64,000 nt of DNA. It comes from Rhynchonema sp. JSB1_4. Its lineage: Eukaryota > Nematoda > Chromadorea > Monhysterida > Xyalidae. Under the pieces are notes generated by a model that saw only the letters and a list, made by a program, of their open reading frames with translations, was not told the origin of the DNA and made no database searches. Both the position numbers and the translations under genes were made by a program. Location: NCBI GenBank assembly GCA_030248065.1, contig JASAMV010004291.1, positions 1-64,000 of the forward strand, read 5' to 3'. Below, one piece after another: positions 51,201-60,128 of this stretch (positions within the stretch are counted from its first letter, which is position 1; each line of letters opens with the position of its first letter).

Positions 51201-51824
51201 CTGTTTGGATAGCAGCTTTACAACAACACACACAATTACCAGTGGTTGCAGAGGTTGGTCGAACGCCTCACAGAAATGACAGAGGAACGCTTTGACAGAC
51301 GCGCACGAATTGAACAAATGACGAAATAGCAGCGACGCCTGGGTTTCTTTCACCTGTGGAAACGATTGCCGTGTTCATTTTTCATGATTTTTCGTTTTCA
51401 GATTCAGAAATCATTCATCAGATCAACAACTTTTGCTTGAAGTGAAATATCAACAAACATGTCTACAGTCTGCTCTCACCTGAGCGCTTGAAGACGCGCA
51501 CGACTCACTGATGTGCGGCAGCAGACAACGCAGCAAATGGTACTCACCCTCGCGACCCGCTTGGGATATCAGTTGGACAATGTGCTGAAATGCTCGTTTT
51601 TGGCTGATGAACATAATTGCCATGCATCAGATCATAAGTCAAGCGGGAATAAAGCGCAAGATCATAAAAACATGAACGTATGAATGCGTAGTGCAGCTGA
51701 AATGCAACCTGACGTGACTCACATTTAAGGCCGACTCTTGATTCTTAGTTGATGAACGACGAACGAAACTGGCAACGGATGTCTCGATTTGCGACAATAA
51801 GATCGTTAGCGGGTCGACGCTCAT
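30224..51824 (-). CDS. CNOT1: CCR4-NOT transcription complex subunit 1 (deadenylase scaffold)
   Basis: Forty-seven exons, 7497 nt, 2498 aa (human about 2376). Exons: 51824-51709, 51603-51480, 51353-51240, 49926-49758, 49406-49269, 49154-49003, 48909-48745, 48666-48598, 48505-48329, 48096-47969, 47721-47586, 47492-47259, 47156-47031, 46926-46723, 46080-45964, 45357-45222, 44925-44696, 44603-44479, 44326-44137, 43444-43241, 43146-42994, 42618-42427, 41797-41675, 41577-41467, 41395-41258, 41166-40962, 40287-40184, 40014-39907, 39265-39110, 38533-38345, 38034-37676, 37507-37405, 37188-36994, 36866-36637, 36469-36224, 35197-35037, 34568-34417, 33969-33881, 33795-33639, 33129-32966, 32621-32393, 32019-31846, 31731-31582, 31498-31312, 31107-30975, 30699-30565, 30323-30224. 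Anchors: [112 protein letters not shown]. The layout follows human CNOT1: N-terminal HEAT region (about 1-690), tristetraprolin-binding-like region (769-950), MIF4G that docks CAF1/CCR4 (1019-1257), CAF40-binding region (about 1340-1640), NOT2/NOT3-binding C-terminus (1666-2498). It acts in cytoplasmic mRNA deadenylation and repression. Least certain: the exon 31 3' end and exon 32. Confidence 0.96.
30783..30944. mobile_element. Short non-autonomous Helitron-like end in CNOT1 intron 45
   Basis: It begins TCTATACTACTAAAACAGGA and ends in a small GC hairpin followed by CTAG (30941-30944), with A before and T after, as expected for Helitron insertion at A/T without target duplication. The interior has the GTGTGTGTTTGTGGCCCC-like stretch often seen in such elements. 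162 bp, no ORF. Confidence 0.55.
35330..35480. repeat. GAGCTAGCTAGC-word inverted repeat in CNOT1 intron 35
   Basis: GGCCACCTCGAGCTAGCTAG on the left and GAGCTAGCTGCC plus GGTTAGTTCGAGGGCC on the right form a short inverted repeat. Similar segments lie at 19560-19680 and 46100-46240. Confidence 0.5.
35500..36180. mobile_element. piggyBac-like foldback element in CNOT1 intron 35
   Basis: TTAA on both sides (35496-35499 and 36181-36184) and inverted ends AGGGGAAATTGCACATTCCT / AGGAATGTGCAATTTCCCCT. The arms extend deep into the body: GCATTCAGGCAAATTGCCTG, then AAGCTGTCAAGGCGACGGAA and TTCGCTTTTCTTTATATTTC all reappear inverted. Almost the whole 681 bp therefore forms one hairpin. There is no transposase, so it would be moved in trans. 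Confidence 0.85.
38850..39095. other. Homopolymer-rich, probably unreliable sequence in CNOT1 intron 29
   Basis: Consecutive long runs of G, C and A with few other bases, immediately beside normal coding exons. Comparable patches are at 34755-34790 and 41935-42160. Their composition is unlike any flanking repeat family, so I read them as poor consensus, not biology. Confidence 0.55.
40655..40825. repeat. Cluster of TAGGTGCAACTTGCACCTA palindromes in CNOT1 intron 26
   Basis: Four to five copies or half-copies of TAGGTGCAAGTTGCACCTA (centre S = C or G) are spaced by 25-45 bases of A/T-rich sequence. Each full copy is an almost perfect 19-bp palindrome; together they could form repeated cruciforms. 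Confidence 0.75.
42172..42349. mobile_element. Hairpin MITE (TAAACCCGAA arms), copy 2, in CNOT1 intron 22
   Basis: Left arm AAATACGCCCCATAGTGAGT, then GTCAAGTTCTAAACCCG; right arm CGGGTTTAGAACTGGACATT, then AACTACGCGGCG. Homologous to 21816-22004. The abutting stretch 41935-42160 is homopolymer-rich. Confidence 0.7.
42792..42867. mobile_element. Solo end of the TAGGGTTAGAG / GTCGGGTGTC-word element
   Basis: TAGGGTTAGAGACATGTCGG followed by three to four copies of the word GTCGGGTGTC matches one terminus of the complete element at 50375-50832. The rest is absent. It lies in CNOT1 intron 21. Confidence 0.65.
44340..44434. repeat. Tandem direct repeat of about 46 bp in CNOT1 intron 18
   Basis: The block containing CATTAACCTGCAAATAAAAA and ACATAAGATTGGAA occurs twice in succession, 46 bases apart, with essentially no differences. 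The left copy abuts the exon 19 acceptor region. Confidence 0.8.
45529..45874. mobile_element. Foldback element with AACCCGAAAC words in CNOT1 intron 15
   Basis: The inverted ends AGGGCTCCACCAGATAGACC / GGTCTATCTGGTGGAGCCCT are about 20 bp and near perfect. Both subterminal zones carry the word AACCCGAAACCCGAA. I could not find an 8-bp duplication. The size (346 bp) and word structure match the nested elements further right. Confidence 0.7.
50028..50210. mobile_element. Small MITE (CTATTCGTTA ends) in CNOT1 intron 3
   Basis: It begins CTATTCGTTACAGCGATGAT and ends TCATTATAACGAATAG. The internal AGTGATAT words occur on both halves. About 180 bp, no ORF. Confidence 0.5.
50335..51203. mobile_element. 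hAT-like element with GATACCGGATACCC words, copy 1
   Basis: Ends CAGTGGTGTCGTTGG and CCAACCACACCACTG, duplication TTTGGATA at 50327-50334 and 51204-51211. The word GGATACCGGATACCC is repeated near both ends, with a TTTTGAGCAATTTGGACGT-like centre. It is split by a nested element at 50375-50832 and lies in CNOT1 intron 3. Sibling: 62290-62717. Confidence 0.92.
50375..50832. mobile_element. Nested element with CCCGACACCCGACA words
   Basis: Ends TAGGGTTAGAG and CTCTCTAACCCTA, duplication ATACCGGA at 50367-50374 and 50833-50840. The duplicated target is itself part of the host element's repeated word. About ten copies of CCGACACCCGACATCTG-type words sit at the two sides, with a unique middle (about 50520-50715). 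Partial copies are at 42792 and 52630-52867. Confidence 0.92.
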
Positions 51825-52303
51825 GTCTCAATGGAGCAAAACAGCCACGAGCACATTACAGTCACGTCGCGTGGCTAATGGAGATTGGGTGTTGTTGATG
51901 TTGCTTTTGGGTTAATCGATGGATTTGACAAGTATTTGGGACGGTTTTTTGACCGCAGCGGTATGATTGTGATTATTGTGGTCAGCGGTTGTTTTACGAG
52001 TTGATTACCAGCTTTTTGGTGCTAGTTCATTCAATAATATTCAATGTACTTCGAATTTTTTCGGTGATTAGTTTACCACGTTTTTTTATTATTTCAATAC
52101 TACTTTGTCCGCGTAAATCAAGCTTTCAGTCCGATCAAGTTCCAATAAAAGCGCCACACTTCGCTGACAACTACATGTCGATTTGGTTGATAGGCTGAAA
52201 AATGAAGGGACAAACTGGTTCAGCTGAATCACGTGGTGAAAGAAAAGCATGCACACATACATAGAACACCAATACCCAACACCTGGTAGTGGGTATTGGG
52301 TAC

Positions 52304-52915
52304 CAGTGTAGTTCCTGGTCCGGCGCGGCGGTTAGTGTACCTACCCATTTTTTTCGTGCGGCGGTTAGTGTACCTCCCCGGCGGAGGGAGAAGGGGGGAA
52401 GACCCAAATTCAGGAAAAAGTCACTTTTTGAGGTGAAAATTTGACCGATTTTTGGCCCTTTTTGGAAAAAATTCTCCAAGAGAGGGTATTTTGGCGACTT
52501 TTGACAACATCGACCTAAAAATCACCCATTTTAGGCCTAAAAATGCCTATTTTGGGCACAAATTGAGGCGGTTAGTGTACCTGGCGCGGCCCGGCGGTTA
52601 GTGTACTAGTGTACGTGCAGTAAAAACCTAAACAGAAGTTTTCACACGAAATAAACACCAAAATGTCACATTCTGCGTCATCGGAAACACTCGGTTCGAA
52701 GAAAATTTTCTCTCAAAATTCTTCTCTCAGCAAAACTGATGTTTTGAACCGTAAGTGTCGGGTGTCGGCTGTCGGGTGTCGGGCCCCAAAAACCCCTACA
52801 CCCGACATCTGGGGGTACCCGACACCTACACTTTTTTGGCACCCGACACCCGAAATCTCTCTAACCCTACCTAGGGGGGGGGGACCCCCCACCCCCCCCC
52901 CAGCTACACCATTGT
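52304..52915. mobile_element. Mosaic of truncated hAT-like elements
   Basis: It starts CAGTGTAGTTCCTGGTCC with GGCGGTTAGTGTACCT words (same family as 53292-53691), changes at about 52620 to the right half of the GTCGGGTGTC-word element, and ends GCTACACCATTG at 52915. The flanking bases TTGGGTAC and TTCTGAAG do not match, so this is a composite formed by deletion or recombination. Confidence 0.65.
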
Positions 52916-53291
52916 TCTGAAGTGACTTATTTTACTGAAAAAGTAGGGGTTTTTTTGTCAAAAATACTAAAATTTCTGACGGATTCAGCAAGTAAGTGAT
53001 CAGTATTGTCCAGTGGTGTGGCTACCCAGGCGTGCAATCAACCTACTATACCACTAGAAACGCCTGCAATCAACCTACCTACTGTACCGGCCGAGCTTGG
53101 GGGGGGGGAACAAAATTTTTTATGTCTAAATTTAGATGAAAATGTACTCTAAAACCCTCATTTCGCGCGCAGCGCGCGATTTTTCGATTAAGGAGTGAAA
53201 ATAATCGATTTTATACCATTTTGAGCCAAAAATAGCAACCTACTGTTCCAGCCGGGGGTTGGCGACCTACCTACCGTACCAGGATGGCGCG

Positions 53292-53691
53292 CAGTGTAGT
53301 TCCTGGTCCGGCGCGGCGGTTAGTGTACCTACCCCTTTTTTCCGTGCGGCGGTTAGTGTACCTCCCTGGGGGGGGGGGGAAGGGGGGGGAAGACCCAAAT
53401 TCAGGAAAAAGTCACTTTTTGAGGTAGAAAATTTGACCTATTTTTTGCCCTTTTTGGAAAAAATTCTCCATAAAAAGGGTATTTTGGCGACTTTTGACAA
53501 CATTGACCTAAAAATCACCCATTTTAGGGCTAAAAATGCCCATTTTAGGCCTAAAATTGCCTATTTTGGGCAAAAATTGAGGCGGTTAGTGTACCTGGCG
53601 CGGCGGTTAGTGTACTAGTGTACCTTGGTCGCGGCGGTTAGTGTACCTTAGGGGGGGGGACCCCCCCCTCCCCCCCCCAGGAACTACACTG
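53292..53691. mobile_element. hAT-like element with GGCGGTTAGTGTACC words
   Basis: Ends CAGTGTAGTTCCTGG and CCAGGAACTACACTG (perfect 15-bp inverted repeat), duplication ATGGCGCG at 53284-53291 and 53692-53699. The word CGGCGGTTAGTGTACCT occurs five times or more in the subterminal zones. 400 bp, no ORF. Confidence 0.95.
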
Positions 53692-53742
53692 ATGGCGCGT
53701 CATCTACCTTAACCTTACCTTCCTACTGTACCTAGGGGGAAC

Positions 53743-54175
53743 CAGTGTAGTGGCAGGCAGATGGTTGCAAGGTACCCTTGGGGGGGATGGATCCAGATGG
53801 TTGCAAGGTACCCCCCTACCCAGCCTCCGGGAGGTTGCAAGGTACCCCTGAGGTCCGAAAAAAGGGTGTTTTTTGCATGCATTATACTGCAAATTTGGCC
53901 GAAAAATTGGTACTTTTTTGCATTTTGGCCGAAAATTTGCCTAAAATACCTATTATATGGAGGTTTGCGCGCGGAGCGCGCGATTTTTGGGGTTTTGAGG
54001 TCGAAAAACACCCATTTTTGCCTATAAAAACCATAAATTGATGGTTGCAAGATACCCTCCGGGGTGGTTGCAAGGTACCTACCCTTCCCCCCCCATCCCC
54101 CCCAAGGGGTGGTTGCAAGGTACCTACTCCTTAGGGGGGGAATCCCCCCCCCATCCCCCCCCAGCCACACCATTG
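53743..54175. mobile_element. hAT-like element with GGTTGCAAGGTACC words
   Basis: It starts CAGTGTAGTGGCAGGCAG and ends CCCAGCCACACCATTG, duplication GGGGGAAC / GGGGGACC (one mismatch) at 53735-53742 and 54176-54183. The word ATGGTTGCAAGGTACC is repeated about three times at each side; central palindrome GCGCGCGGAGCGCGCG at about 53967. Confidence 0.85.
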
Positions 54176-54404
54176 GGGGGACCCCCAGCCACACCATTGG
54201 TATTGTCTATCTGGCGACTTTTTCATGGAAAACAATGAATTTTCAACCAAAAAAATAGATTCAAAAATCGCAAAAATTATGACAAAAATTGGGTTAAAAT
54301 CTGAGCCAAAAATTCGGGCCGGGCCGGAGATTTGGGGGTTCGGGCCGGGCCGGGCCGTGATTTGGGGGTACGGGTCGGGCCGGAGATTTGGGGGTGGGTT
54401 GGGG

Positions 54405-54834
54405 TATACTTGCGGGCCGGAAAAAAAACCGTTTTTTTTTCCGGAAAAAAAACCGAAAAAAAACCGTTTTTTTTCCGAGGCCCGGAAAAATACGTTTTTA
54501 TTTTTCCGGAAATTTTTCCAAGTGGCAACTTTTGGAAAAAAAACGGTTTTTTTTCCAAAAATTTCCGAAATATTTTCAAAGGTTGCGAAAGAATGTTGTC
54601 AAAACCAATGTAAATCGGTGCTATACAGTTCAAAAAAAGCACTTTTTAATCTCCAAGTGCATTTTTAGCCTGTTTCAGGCCATTTCCCGACAAAATTTTC
54701 TCCAAAATAGACGTTTTTGGACCATGGGTATCCTTAAGTACTGGAAAAATATTTGGAAAAAAAACGGTTTTTTTTCCGGAAAAAAAACGGTTTTTTTTCC
54801 AAAAATATATTTTGCGGAAAAATACGCAAGTATA
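54405..54834. mobile_element. Element with GGAAAAAAAACCG words
   Basis: Inverted ends TATACTTGCG and CGCAAGTATA, duplication GGTTGGGG at 54397-54404 and 54835-54842. Subterminal zones consist of alternating CCGGAAAAAAAACCG and CGGTTTTTTTTCC words. 430 bp. Confidence 0.9.
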
Positions 54835-54854
54835 GGTTGGGGCTAATGCTAATA

Positions 54855-55190
54855 CGGTAGGCGGGCTTAGGCTTAGGCTTAAACTTAGGCTTTGGATTAG
54901 GCGGTTTTTTTCCATCCGCCAAACGAGCGACTAATTATACGGAAATCCACCCGACCGAGCACGCGTCCACGAAAGATACAGCCGTTTTTCGTCGTGGCTG
55001 TGTGTTTTATTTGATTCAGGCTGGTGCCTAAGCCTAAGCCTAAGCGTAACCGCAAGCCTAAGCCTAAGCTTGAAATAGAAGCCTAAACCTTAAGTATGGG
55101 ACTATGCTTAAGCACACACAAAACGGGTGGATTTCCGTAAAATTAGTCAATCTTATCCGCCAACAATAAAACACTAAAAATTCTCTTTCT
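54855..55190. repeat. Inverted repeat with TTAGGC-like arrays
   Basis: GGCTTAGGCTTAGGCTTA on the left (about 54868-54900) and GCCTAAGCCTAAGCCTAAGC on the right (about 55027-55075) face each other. Both are flanked by an inverted CGGAAATCCACCCG / CGGGTGGATTTCCG pair (about 54940 and 55124). Confidence 0.6.
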
Positions 55191-55449
55191 ATTCACAGTG
55201 GAGGAGTCAGTCGTTTCGATTCGGTTGATACGTGCACGTCATCGCTGGTTGTCGCTCACACCGGCGAAAACAGTATACCGCGTGCATGATCAGGTGATGA
55301 GATACAGACAAGCCACCCACGCTTTGCACTTTTAGACCATACCGTATCGCCCTGAATTTTATTCATCTAAAAGTGAATCATGCTACACAAGTTTGCAACC
55401 CTTTCAAGGCAAACAATCGTGCTTTGCCATCTTAGACCAGCAATATATA

Positions 55450-56566
55450 ATTCATCAAAGTCGTGTCCTACGCCGACGACATCACTGTGCCAGCCAGCGG
55501 CACCGACCTCGAAACTGTGTCCGCCCCACTCAACGACTACATCCAACATCTTTGCAACTTCTTCGCCGGATGCGGCCTCTCAGTCTCCGAAACCAAATCC
55601 ACGTCCACAGTATTGACGTCAGGCCGCAGGCCCGCAACCCGCGGTCAAATCCTTCACCCCACCCATATACATCAACGGCACACGGCTTCCCACCGACTCC
55701 TACCCGAAAATCCTGGGTGTCGTATTCGATCCAGGCATCAGATTCGAACGCCATTGCGAGTCAATACGGTCGCGGGTGCAATCGCGCAACTCGATCCTAA
55801 AGGCGCTGGCAGGCACGAGCTGGGGGCAGAGCAAGGAGACCCTCAACGTCGCAACTTCAACGCTATCAGCAAGTCTATAATAAAGTACGCTGCGCCGGTA
55901 TGGAAGCCAACCGCGAACAAGAAGGGCATAGACCGCATCCAGCGAGCCCAAAATGCCGCGTTGAGGGTCATTTCCGGCTGTCATCTGATGTCAAATACGG
56001 ACCACCTACACCAAGAATGCAAGCAGCTGACTGTCGACCGCCATCTAGACATGGTCAGCGCGCAATTCCTGGCGGCAGCGCAACTTCGAGAACATCCCTG
56101 CCACGAAACGACATCCGACCCACACCCGAAAGCCAAACGTCGACCCACTCTTCAGTCCAAATTCGCGGAAGTTGTACACCGTAATGACGAAGAAGAAGTA
56201 CGACTACGGCAAAACGCTGAAAGCGATCCACACCAACTTCGTCTCACAAGACAAGGCGGCACCCAGCGTCAATCGGGTCCTGGGCACCAAACCACCCGAC
56301 ATCAACCCAGAGGAAGAGTCGCTGGATCGGCGTACAAGATGCACCCTGGCGCAATTACGCAGTGGTCACTGCCGCATGCTGAACTCATATCGCAATCGCA
56401 TCGACCCAAACATACAAAACGTGTGCCCTCGATCCTGCACCGAGCCTGACACGGTCGAACATCTGTTTCGTTGCAAAAGCCGACCCGTATCCACGAGCCC
56501 AATCGATCTGTGGCGTAACCCGATCAAATGCGCAGAAGATCTGTCGGACATCTTCAGTCAACAATG
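55450..56566 (+). pseudogene. Decayed non-LTR retrotransposon, reverse transcriptase C-terminal half
   Basis: The catalytic YADDIT motif lies at about 55469-55486, followed by downstream reverse transcriptase sequence and the C-terminal region typical of Jockey-like or related LINEs (YAAPVWKP, IQRAQNAALRVISG, LRSGHCRMLNSY, CPRSCTEPDTVEHLFRCK). The coding frame changes near 55625 (into the segment KILGVVFDPGIRF / LKALAGTSWGQSKETL), back near 55860, and again near 56165, so at least three frameshifts break it. The 5' two thirds, including the endonuclease, are missing, as expected for 5' truncation at insertion. The stop is at 56564-56566. No A tail was seen. Confidence 0.8.
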
Positions 56567-57140
56567 AGACCACGACAACCGAACGATGGCAAACAACCAA
56601 CCAACCAGCAGTATAGGGCGTGGACCGGCATAGCAAATCCTTCCAGAACCTTGTGTGATGTTAAGGCGTAAGCTTATTGTGGAAATTTTCTGGCTGGCTG
56701 ACGTTTCAAATAATATATAAGGGGTAGTGTTTTGGGTATTTCATCATTGTGGCTAATTGGTTATCACACTGCCAGTCGGGGGCCACGCAAATATGGTGTT
56801 TTACGGATTGCGTGTTGATTAAAGGGGCGGACTCATTGCTAAAAGTGCTCTTTTTATGATTTCAGCTTGTAGCTGGGATATGTGCGATCAGAATGACATC
56901 AAGATTAAATTTTCGTTCAGGTGAAACATCACCAGGCTGGATTTAGTGGTTTTTGCCTAAACCGTGTGTGTTAAAAACGGGGGTTCTGGCGTGGTGACGT
57001 GTGATTGGTTATTGATGATGTTTTGATTGTTTTGGAGTGGCCGTCCAGCCGTTACAAAACGCTGAAAATTTCAGCTCGATCCACCCTGTAGAAAGGTGCT
57101 TTTCAGCCACCCGAAAATTTGTGTGTTCGGCGGCGACATA

Positions 57141-57367
57141 GGGTGATATTTTCGAAACGGTGTAAAGGTGAGTTGGGTGTAAGGGTCGGTGTATAAGCTC
57201 AATCGAAAGCTCGGTCGGTGTCAGCTCGGTGTAAACATGAAACATTGCCTGCTATTAACGTGGAATGTTTCATGTTTACACCGAGCTGACACCGACCGAG
57301 CTTTCGACCGAGCTTACACCGACCCTTAAAACCAACTGAGCTTTACACCGTTTCGAAAATGCCACCC
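57141..57367. mobile_element. Near-perfect hairpin MITE
   Basis: Arms of about 100 bp: TTTTCGAAACGGTGTAAAG, AAGCTCGGTCGGTGTCAGCT and CGGTGTAAACATGAAACATT each reappear inverted on the right. The loop is about 20 bases around 57250-57270. The outer bases GGTG/CACC suggest the element ends. No ORF. Confidence 0.75.
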
Positions 57368-57429
57368 ATAAAGTGGGACAGATGACAACTGCGCTAAGGA
57401 TCCGTACTGGCACTGCCTGTGTAAAAAAG

Positions 57430-58170
57430 ATCAGGGGTAACTAGACACTTGTTGACTGTAAACAACTGTACAAAACACGGGGTGGCGTTTTGTACGCTTG
57501 TTGACTGTGTGACAAAAATAAATTAAGCACAGCTAATGCATGCGTCAACAAGTGTACATTACAGCACGACTGTATTGAAAAAAAAACCCCCCCCCTACGC
57601 TTGTTGACTCTATGACATTTATGACAATAATGTTTTGTGCAATCAACAAGTGTACAAAACAGCACGACCGTGTTGTACACTTGTTGACTGTATGACAAAA
57701 ATAATATTTATGACAAAAATGTTTTTGATATGTCGTCGTTGTCATTATTTTGTTTTTGTGCACATTGTCAGCCAAAACAGCCAAGTATATGTAGGCAAAT
57801 ATTGTTTTTGTGATTCCCGATCAGTAAAGAGCGGGAAAATCCAATTTCAAAAGCGCATCGATGTGCCCCCGATGTTTTGGGTTGTTCGTTCCGCCAAGTT
57901 ATATGTTTGCGCAGTTTGGCTCGGCTGTTATAATTCACCCAATTGCTGAATGCTGCGTTATTTGTCATAAATGTCATTTTTGTCATACAGTCAACAAGTG
58001 TACAATACAGTCGTGCTGTTTTGTACACTTGTTGATTGCACGAAACATTATTGTCATAAATGTCATACAGTCAACAAGCGTACAAAACAGTCGTGCTGTT
58101 ATACATTTGTTGACGCGTGTGACATTTATGACAAATATGACATTTATTATCATACATTCAACAAGTGTCC
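57430..58170. repeat. Array of CAACAAGTGTACAAAACAG palindromes
   Basis: At least five inverted units join CAACAAGTGTACAAAACAGC to GCTGTTTTGTACACTTGTTG (full or half units near 57470-57510, 57547-57570, 57637-57690, 57985-58035, 58070-58115). They alternate with TGACATTTATGACAAAAAT words. The array is split by about 250 unrelated bases (57720-57950). No coding role. Confidence 0.7.
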
Positions 58171-58273
58171 ACACACGAGATCAGGCAAACAACACGCGAA
58201 TTTCTCTTTCTTTCATTTTCAAGGGGGGTAGTCGTCGGAAGTCGAGCCATTGGGGGCAGTCACAGGCAGGCAG

Positions 58274-58450
58274 CAGAGGCCGCAATCGGGCCGGGTTTGG
58301 CCCGGCCCGGCCCGACCCGTACCCCCAAATCTCCGGCCCGGCCCGGCCCGACCCCCCTCCCCCCCCGCCCGCCCGATTTTTGGCTCAGATTTTAACCCAA
58401 TTTTTGTCATAGTTTTTCGATTTTTTTGAACCTATTTTTTTGGTTAAAAA
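58274..58450. mobile_element. Left end of a GGCCCGGCCCGA-word hAT-like element
   Basis: It begins CAGAGGCCGCAATCGGGCCG, resembling the CAGAGGTGGGAATCGGGCC end of the complete element at 59704-60128, then repeats CGGCCCGGCCCGACCC. The adjoining TTGGCTCAGATTTTAACCCA segment recurs at about 59505 and, inverted, at about 54290. The element is fragmented by later insertions. Confidence 0.6.
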
Positions 58451-59167
58451 CAGTTCAGGGGGGGTCCCCTAGGTACAGTAGGTAGGTAGGTCGCTCTCCG
58501 TAGGTACCCGCCCGGCGCTAGGCTAGTAAGTAAGTTCGATTTTTGGCTCAAAATGGTATATAAAATCGGTCTTTTCACTCAAATAGGCGTAATCGCCGCG
58601 CTCGCGCGAATTAGCGTTTTAGACACTTTTCTTCAAAATTTCAATTTCCCCCTTAGCCCGCCGTAGTAGGTAGGTTCCGCCCACATTTTGGGTGGTACCG
58701 TAGGGTGCCGCCCCGCCTGGGTAGCTACCAGTGCTGTGGCTACTAGTGCGGGGCGGGTAGGGTACATAGGTGGAAAAAATCGGGGCGGGTAGGGGGGTAG
58801 TGTACCTGGGATTTTGGGGGGGGGAAATCCGGTTTGGGGGGGGGGGGGGGGGGGGGAAGATTTTTCGGGGCGGGTAGGGACAACACAAGTTTTTTCGCGT
58901 GCCTGTTTTTATGTACTAAAAAGTACATATATCGCGCGCAGCGCGAAATTTTTTGCTCTTTTTAGGGTTTTCGGTCGAAATTTGGGCATTTTTGACCGAA
59001 AAATGGGCATTTTGGGGGTAAAAATCGGGGCGGGTAGGGTACCAGGGGCGGGGCGGGTAGGGGGGTAGGGTACAAGAGCGGGGCGGGTAGGGGGGTAGCG
59101 TACCAGGCCGGGGCGGAGGACCATGGACCCCCCCCCCCCAGCCACAGCACTGGTAGCTACACCACTG
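58451..59167. mobile_element. hAT-like element with GGTACAGTAGGTAGGT words, host
   Basis: The right end is GGGTAGCTACACCACTG, itself cut by a nested element at 58729-59152. The left end CAGTTCAGGGGGGGTCCCC is degenerate. Flanks GTTAAAAA / GTGAAAAT match at 6 of 8 bases. Same family as 60483-60897. Confidence 0.6.
58729..59152. mobile_element. hAT-like element with GGGGCGGGTAGGGTAC words, copy 1
   Basis: Ends CAGTGCTGTGGCTAC and CCCAGCCACAGCACTG, duplication GTAGCTAC at 58721-58728 and 59153-59160. The duplicated target is the palindromic subterminal part of the host element's own end. Central CGCGCGCAGCGCGA at about 58933. Siblings: 61271-61589 and 62883-63300. Confidence 0.92.
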
Positions 59168-59703
59168 GTGAAAATACATTGTTTTCCATGAAATGGTCGT
59201 CAGATAGAGACAATACTGATCACTTGCTTGCCGAATCCGTCAGAAATTTTAGTATTTTTGACAAAAAAATCCCTACTTTTTCAGTAAAATAAGTCACTTC
59301 AGAAGCTTCGGGCCGGGTGCCCGGCCCCCCCCCCCCTCCTCCAACTCCGCCCGCCCGCCCCCCGCCAGCCCAACGCCCCCCCCCCCCCCCCCCCCCCCCC
59401 TCTCCGCCCTGCCACCCCGCTCGGCCTGCCCCCCCCCTACCCCCATCTCCTGCCCGGCCCGGCCCGACCCCCCAACGCTCCGGCCCGGCCCGGCCCGAAT
59501 TTTTGGCTCAGATTTTAACCCAATTGTTGTCATAGTTTTTGCGATTTTTTTGAACCTATTTTTTTGGTTGAAAACAACGGTGTTGCTGGGGGGTGGGGGC
59601 TGGGGGCCCCCCCTAGGTACAGTAGAGACCGTATTGTCGGAAATAGAACCCCCCCATTAATTGACCCCCCCATTAATTGAACCCCCCCTAAATGGCTCGA
59701 AAT

Positions 59704-60128
59704 CAGAGGTGGGAATCGGGCCGGGTTACCTCGGCCCGGCCCGGCCCGACGAGGTCCGGGGGTCGGCCCGGCCCGGCCCGGCCCGACAGTTCGGGCCGGG
59801 AAGTCCGGCCCGGCCCGGCCCGGCCCGATTTTTTCGGCCCGACTTTTTCTGGTGATATTTTGAAGCAATTTTTTGGTGCAAAAATTACTGTTTTTTTTTG
59901 GTTTAGAAATACCTGATAATCATGGAAGTCGGTACTAATTTGCAGAATCGCGAGAAATTTTGGCAAATTTAGCCTAAAAAATCACGATTTTTTATTGAAA
60001 TTCGATGATGTCGGGCCTTTTCGGGCCGGCCACCCCGGCCCGGCCCGGCCCGACATTCCGAAAAGTCGGCCCGGCCCGGCCCGACCGTTCGGGCCGGAAA
60101 CCTCGGCCCGGCCCGATTCCCACCTCTG
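59704..60128. mobile_element. hAT-like element with GGCCCGGCCCGA words (complete)
   Basis: Ends CAGAGGTGGGAATCGGGCC and GGCCCGATTCCCACCTCTG (perfect 19-bp inverted repeat), duplication CTCGAAAT at 59696-59703 and 60129-60136. CCCGGCCCGG words fill both subterminal zones; the middle is A/T-rich. 425 bp. Confidence 0.95.

Larger units (their letters stand above)
53011..54199. mobile_element. hAT-like element with CAACCTACYGTACC words, host of two insertions
   Basis: Ends CAGTGGTGTGGCTACCCAGG and CCCAGCCACACCATTG, duplication GTATTGTC at 53003-53010 and 54200-54207. It holds two complete nested elements (53292-53691 and 53743-54175) and the central palindrome CGCGCGCAGCGCGCG at about 53165-53180. 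Confidence 0.9.

Noticed and set aside
51989..52200. A hydrophobic plus-strand frame upstream of CNOT1 as a membrane protein gene.
   Set aside because: AT-rich, no splice or family support, located where the CNOT1 promoter or 5' untranslated region is expected.
54868..55075. A true internal telomere or chromosome fusion point.
   Set aside because: The TTAGGC-like units are few, imperfect and arranged as arms of an inverted repeat with other matching arm sequence.
55380..55800. Alternative-frame ORFs overlapping the non-LTR retrotransposon.
   Set aside because: The reverse transcriptase similarity moves between frames; the long alternative frames are shadows.
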